Source: CAYRIF01 sp964424205
GTDB lineage: Bacteria; Bacteroidota; Bacteroidia; Cytophagales; Cyclobacteriaceae
Assembly: GCA_964424205.1 (NCBI GenBank)
Contig: CAYRIF010000144.1
Coordinates: 1 to 9,417, forward strand
Direction: 5' to 3'
Length of the DNA: 9,417 bases
The position numbers were made by a program, and so were the translations under genes. Positions 6,996 to 9,417 of the stretch are shown piece after piece. The notes under the pieces were generated by a model. It had not been told where the DNA came from. It did no database searches and saw only the letters and a program-made list of their open reading frames with translations. The stretch's first letter is position 1. Each line of letters opens with the position of its first letter.

Positions 6996-7369
6996 ACAGT
7001 ATTTTGAGAAAGAAAATCACCATAAGAATATATCTAATTCAGCTGATTATTATTTCAGTTTGCCAAACAAGTTTTGCTCAATCCGAAATTATTGGGTTTG
7101 TAAAATCAGCTATAACCGACCTAAAGCTAATTACAGATGTTTACATCGAGATTACAAATACAAATAGATTTTTCTTGGAGCGGATGACTATGACTGACAG
7201 TTTAGGGCTCTTTAGACGGGGTAACTTTGAATTAAATAAGACATATATTTTAAAGTTATCAGCATTTGGATATGCCAACGAAATGTTTGAAGTCAAGACA
7301 GATAGTATAGTTACAAAAACTACTTTGACTTTAATTGCTAATTATTTTACAAACTCATCATATCCTTAA
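6989..7369 (+). CDS. Small secreted protein with a carboxypeptidase-regulatory-like domain
   Basis: About 121-126 residues. It has an N-terminal signal peptide (basic RKKITIR, hydrophobic IYLIQLIIISV, probable cleavage after FAQS-type sequence at about residue 31) and then one carboxypeptidase-regulatory-like beta-sandwich (about 33-117), recognisable from SEIIGFV, the TDSLGLFRRGNF turn and the LKLSAFGYANEMFEV strand pair. Free-standing domains of this type are common in Bacteroidota; their function is generally unknown. No ATG is available: the frame has TTG at 6989 and 7004, and an ATG at 6971 is closed by TAA after five codons. The start at 7004 would give a cleaner signal peptide. The TTG at 6989 lies inside the second copy of the 11-bp repeat. 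The 3' end overlaps the convergent LytTR gene by 23 bp. A decayed gene remains possible. Confidence 0.65.
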   Translation: MVYSILRKKITIRIYLIQLIIISVCQTSFAQSEIIGFVKSAITDLKLITDVYIEITNTNRFFLERMTMTDSLGLFRRGNFELNKTYILKLSAFGYANEMFEVKTDSIVTKTTLTLIANYFTNSSYP

Positions 7370-8069
7370 ACTTTGAAGCTTGCCTTCTACTTACCTCTAC
7401 CTTTTCTCCCCCTTTAAGTATTACCATTAGCCCGCCGTTAAACCAGGTCTCAATTTTATCTACCCAATTGAGGTTGATAATATGTTTTCTACTGACTCTA
7501 AAAAATGTTTTATCATCGAGCCTTTCATCCAAAGCATTCAATGACTTGTGAATCATCGGTTTTTGCTGGTCGAAATAAACTTTGATATAATTGCCATACG
7601 ATTCAAAAAGCCTCACGTCTGAGAGCCTTACAAACCAGCATTTTTCTCCGTCTTTTACAAATACCTGATCCTTACCTGTTAATTTATCTCTTGGCTTTTC
7701 TTCTTCTATATGCTCTTGCGCTTTGCTGATTTCTAATTTGCTAATGGCGTCTTTTAGCCTTTCCGGTTGAATAGGCTTGAGCACATAATCCAAGGCATTT
7801 ACTTCAAATGCCTTGAGCGCAAATTCGTCATAGGCGGTTGTAAAAATTACTTTAGGTACTGAATCCAGCATTTCCAACAAATCGAATCCTGTTTTCCCAG
7901 GCATTTGTATGTCTAAAAACAACAAATCAGGGTTTAACGTATTTATTTTTTCAAAGGCGTCATCCGCATTGACTGCCTCGCCAATAATCTCTATTTCATG
8001 GTGTTCAGCGAGCAAGCTGTTAAGTTCTTTTCTTGCTAACCTTTCGTCGTCTATAATAAGTGCTGTCAT
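7347..8069 (-). CDS. LytTR-family response regulator
   Basis: This 240-residue LytR/AlgR-type regulator has an N-terminal receiver (about 1-115) with D7-D8, phospho-acceptor D53 in LLFLDIQMPG, T77-T78 in IFTTAYDE and K98-P99 in YVLKPIQPE. An acidic linker (about 115-130) leads to a C-terminal LytTR DNA-binding domain (about 134-238), recognised by FESYGNYIKVYF, FFRVSRKHIINL and VEVSRRQASKFK. Length is typical. It is encoded 12 nt downstream of a LytS-like kinase on the same strand and is its likely partner. LytTR proteins bind paired 9-bp direct repeats, but no convincing pair was found near this operon, so the target may be elsewhere. Its last codons overlap the 3' end of the convergent small secreted-protein gene. 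Confidence 0.96.
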   Translation of the reverse strand: MTALIIDDERLARKELNSLLAEHHEIEIIGEAVNADDAFEKINTLNPDLLFLDIQMPGKTGFDLLEMLDSVPKVIFTTAYDEFALKAFEVNALDYVLKPIQPERLKDAISKLEISKAQEHIEEEKPRDKLTGKDQVFVKDGEKCWFVRLSDVRLFESYGNYIKVYFDQQKPMIHKSLNALDERLDDKTFFRVSRKHIINLNWVDKIETWFNGGLMVILKGGEKVEVSRRQASKFKDMMSL

Positions 8070-8081
8070 ACTTGATTCTAT

Positions 8082-9116
8082 TTATTGTTCACGATACTTG
8101 GGAATTATTAAAGCTGTTAAAACTGTATTTTCATTTTCATTTTTGATTGAAAAAGAAAATTTATCACCATATAACAGTTCCAATCTTTTCTTTGTGTTGT
8201 CAATACCATATCCCTTGTGTTTCATCACAATTCCATTCAGATATTGTCCACTGTTTCTAATTTCAATATTTAAATTTTCATCATTTACTTGTGTTGTTAC
8301 TTTGATTAATCCACCATTAACAAGTTTAGATACACCATGTTTTATTCCATTCTCTACTAATGTTTGCACCATTAATGGTGGTATCTGGAACCTTTCAGAA
8401 TCAGGATCAATATCAAATTTTATTCTTAACCTTTCCTCATACCTCACACTTTCAAGTCCCAGGTAGTCTTTTACAATCTCAAGTTCTTCAGCAAAGCTAA
8501 TGAGTTTTCTATCATCCATGCTCAATGCATTTCTCAGAATTCCTGAAAGTTGCGTAATCGCAAGTTTTGATTTTTTTGGATTTTCATCTACCAATGCTCG
8601 GATACTATTTAGCGCATTGAATATGAAATGAGGGTTTAATTGCGACTTAAGTTTGTTAAGTTTTATTTCATTAATTGCTGCCTCAAACTTTAATGATGCT
8701 CGGTAATTTTCGAAATAGTGGTAGGCAAAATAGATTAAATTCCAAATGAGATGTAGTACTATAAAAACAGCTAGGTTGCCAATAAGCAATTTAAGTAGAA
8801 GGCTTGTATTCAGGGCTGTATTGTTTTCAACAAATGAAATAAATACTAAAAATACGGTATCTACAAAAGCCAAAAATACAACCATCGTCAGCACACGCGG
8901 AATCAGCTTTGGCATGCGATATTTCAACCAACCCCGTTTTAAAAGGAAGTTTCTATAGGTATGGGTTGTGAAGATGACAAAAGCTGTGACTACTACTTGG
9001 TTTACGAAATCTTTTCTGTCAAACCGATCAGCTATTAGTATTAGTGCCGTATTGATGAACAAATATAATGTCCACCCACCTATCTGTAACAACCAGTATA
9101 ATCGATTCTTGTTCAT
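8082..9116 (-). CDS. LytS-like membrane sensor histidine kinase
   Basis: From the ATG at 9116 the protein has 344 residues. It has about four hydrophobic membrane segments (about 8-29, 41-55, 73-96, 107-133), short loops without a large periplasmic domain, and then a His_kinase (PF06580-type) core: NPHFIFNALNSIRAL with H163, N box VQTLVENGIKHG (N256) and the GYGIDNTKKRLELLYG lid (about 302-317). It signals to the LytTR regulator 12 nt downstream. The stimulus is unknown; such kinases in Bacteroidota often sense membrane-associated cues. A TTG at 9164 could extend it by 16 residues, but the ATG is preferred because the family usually begins MNKNRLYW-like, just before the first membrane helix. 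The 129 bp upstream are AT-rich, with no convincing promoter word. Confidence 0.94.
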   Translation of the reverse strand: MNKNRLYWLLQIGGWTLYLFINTALILIADRFDRKDFVNQVVVTAFVIFTTHTYRNFLLKRGWLKYRMPKLIPRVLTMVVFLAFVDTVFLVFISFVENNTALNTSLLLKLLIGNLAVFIVLHLIWNLIYFAYHYFENYRASLKFEAAINEIKLNKLKSQLNPHFIFNALNSIRALVDENPKKSKLAITQLSGILRNALSMDDRKLISFAEELEIVKDYLGLESVRYEERLRIKFDIDPDSERFQIPPLMVQTLVENGIKHGVSKLVNGGLIKVTTQVNDENLNIEIRNSGQYLNGIVMKHKGYGIDNTKKRLELLYGDKFSFSIKNENENTVLTALIIPKYREQ

Positions 9117-9245
9117 CTTTAAGAATGCCCCATTTTTTAAGCCCCTTAAAAGTAGCGAATACAAAGAAGTTTGTCACTTATAATTTTATAAATGGTGAGA
9201 TCTGTATTTAAAGGGAGTAATCTACCTCATAAACCAAAACCTATA

Positions 9246-9417
9246 TTACTTCTTTAATCCATCCAAAAGCGTTAATGCATGCTGTCCTAAGTTTTCAGCC
9301 ATGATTTTTCTGTACTTTATGCTCTCAATAAATCCTGAATTGAAAAATCAGTAAGTAATAGAATCCAATCATTGCTTTTAGGCATAATAATAATTTTAAA
9401 CTCTTCTTTGTTACGAT
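9246..9417 (-). pseudogene. 3' end of an unrecognised gene, apparently frameshifted
   Basis: Two open frames follow one another on the minus strand. The upstream frame, entering from the right edge, reads NKEEFKIIIMPKSNDWILLL and then TDF before leaving for a stop 10 codons later. The next frame continues with NSGFIESIKYRKIMAENLGQ, then HALTLLDGLKK and a stop at 9246-9248. Adding a single T to the run of five T (five A at 9343-9347 on the + strand) joins them into one uninterrupted reading frame. This suggests a homopolymer frameshift: a real pseudogene, a sequencing error, or a slippage site. The protein family is not recognised. It lies upstream of the LytS-like gene, in the same orientation. 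Confidence 0.45.

Noticed and set aside
8189..8215. Apparent lack of a standard DxGxG box in the LytS-like kinase
   Set aside because: LytS-type kinases often have a divergent box such as RNSG at this place; the rest of the ATP-binding lid is intact, so it is not notable.
9117..9164. TTG at 9164 as the start of the LytS-like kinase
   Set aside because: It is a rare start codon and adds 16 residues not typical of the family; an ATG at 9116 lies just before the first membrane helix.

Overview
The window looks like chromosomal DNA of a low-GC Bacteroidota species, most likely a flavobacterium. The evidence is a GLPGLI-family protein paired with a carboxypeptidase-regulatory-domain/beta-barrel outer-membrane protein, LytS/LytTR signalling of the Bacteroidota type, absence of clear Shine-Dalgarno sites, and Bacteroidota-type -7 promoter words (TAnnTTTG). 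No tRNA, rRNA, CRISPR array or complete transposase gene was seen.

Left half (1-5504): a minus-strand two-component pair, histidine kinase then OmpR-type response regulator (cut by the left edge), coupled by a 4-base ATGA overlap. It diverges from a plus-strand pair: a secreted GLPGLI protein and an 896-residue outer-membrane beta-barrel protein. The 125-bp divergent intergenic region holds three direct TTAAC repeats at an exact 10-bp pitch (1864-1890), placed just upstream of a candidate -7 element. This is the architecture expected of an OmpR/PhoB-family binding site. The simplest reading is a self-contained envelope-sensing module: the kinase senses something in the periplasm, and its regulator binds the repeats to control the GLPGLI/barrel operon and possibly itself.

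Middle (5505-6988): an intergenic region with a good promoter word and a 75-bp imperfect palindromic repeat precedes ruvX and def, which are 4 nt apart. After def lies about 255 bp of unusual intergenic DNA. It contains a segment bounded by an 11-bp direct repeat and a near-perfect 11-bp inverted repeat, with a 37-codon startless open frame on the minus strand. It looks like a dispersed repeat or remnant of a mobile element.

Right part (6989-9417): a small secreted protein made of a single carboxypeptidase-regulatory-like domain, with no ATG start, overlaps by 23 bp the 3' end of a convergent LytTR response regulator. Upstream of that regulator, 12 nt away, is its LytS-like membrane histidine kinase. 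At the right edge is the 3' end of an unrecognised minus-strand gene that appears frameshifted in a run of five T (five A on the + strand).
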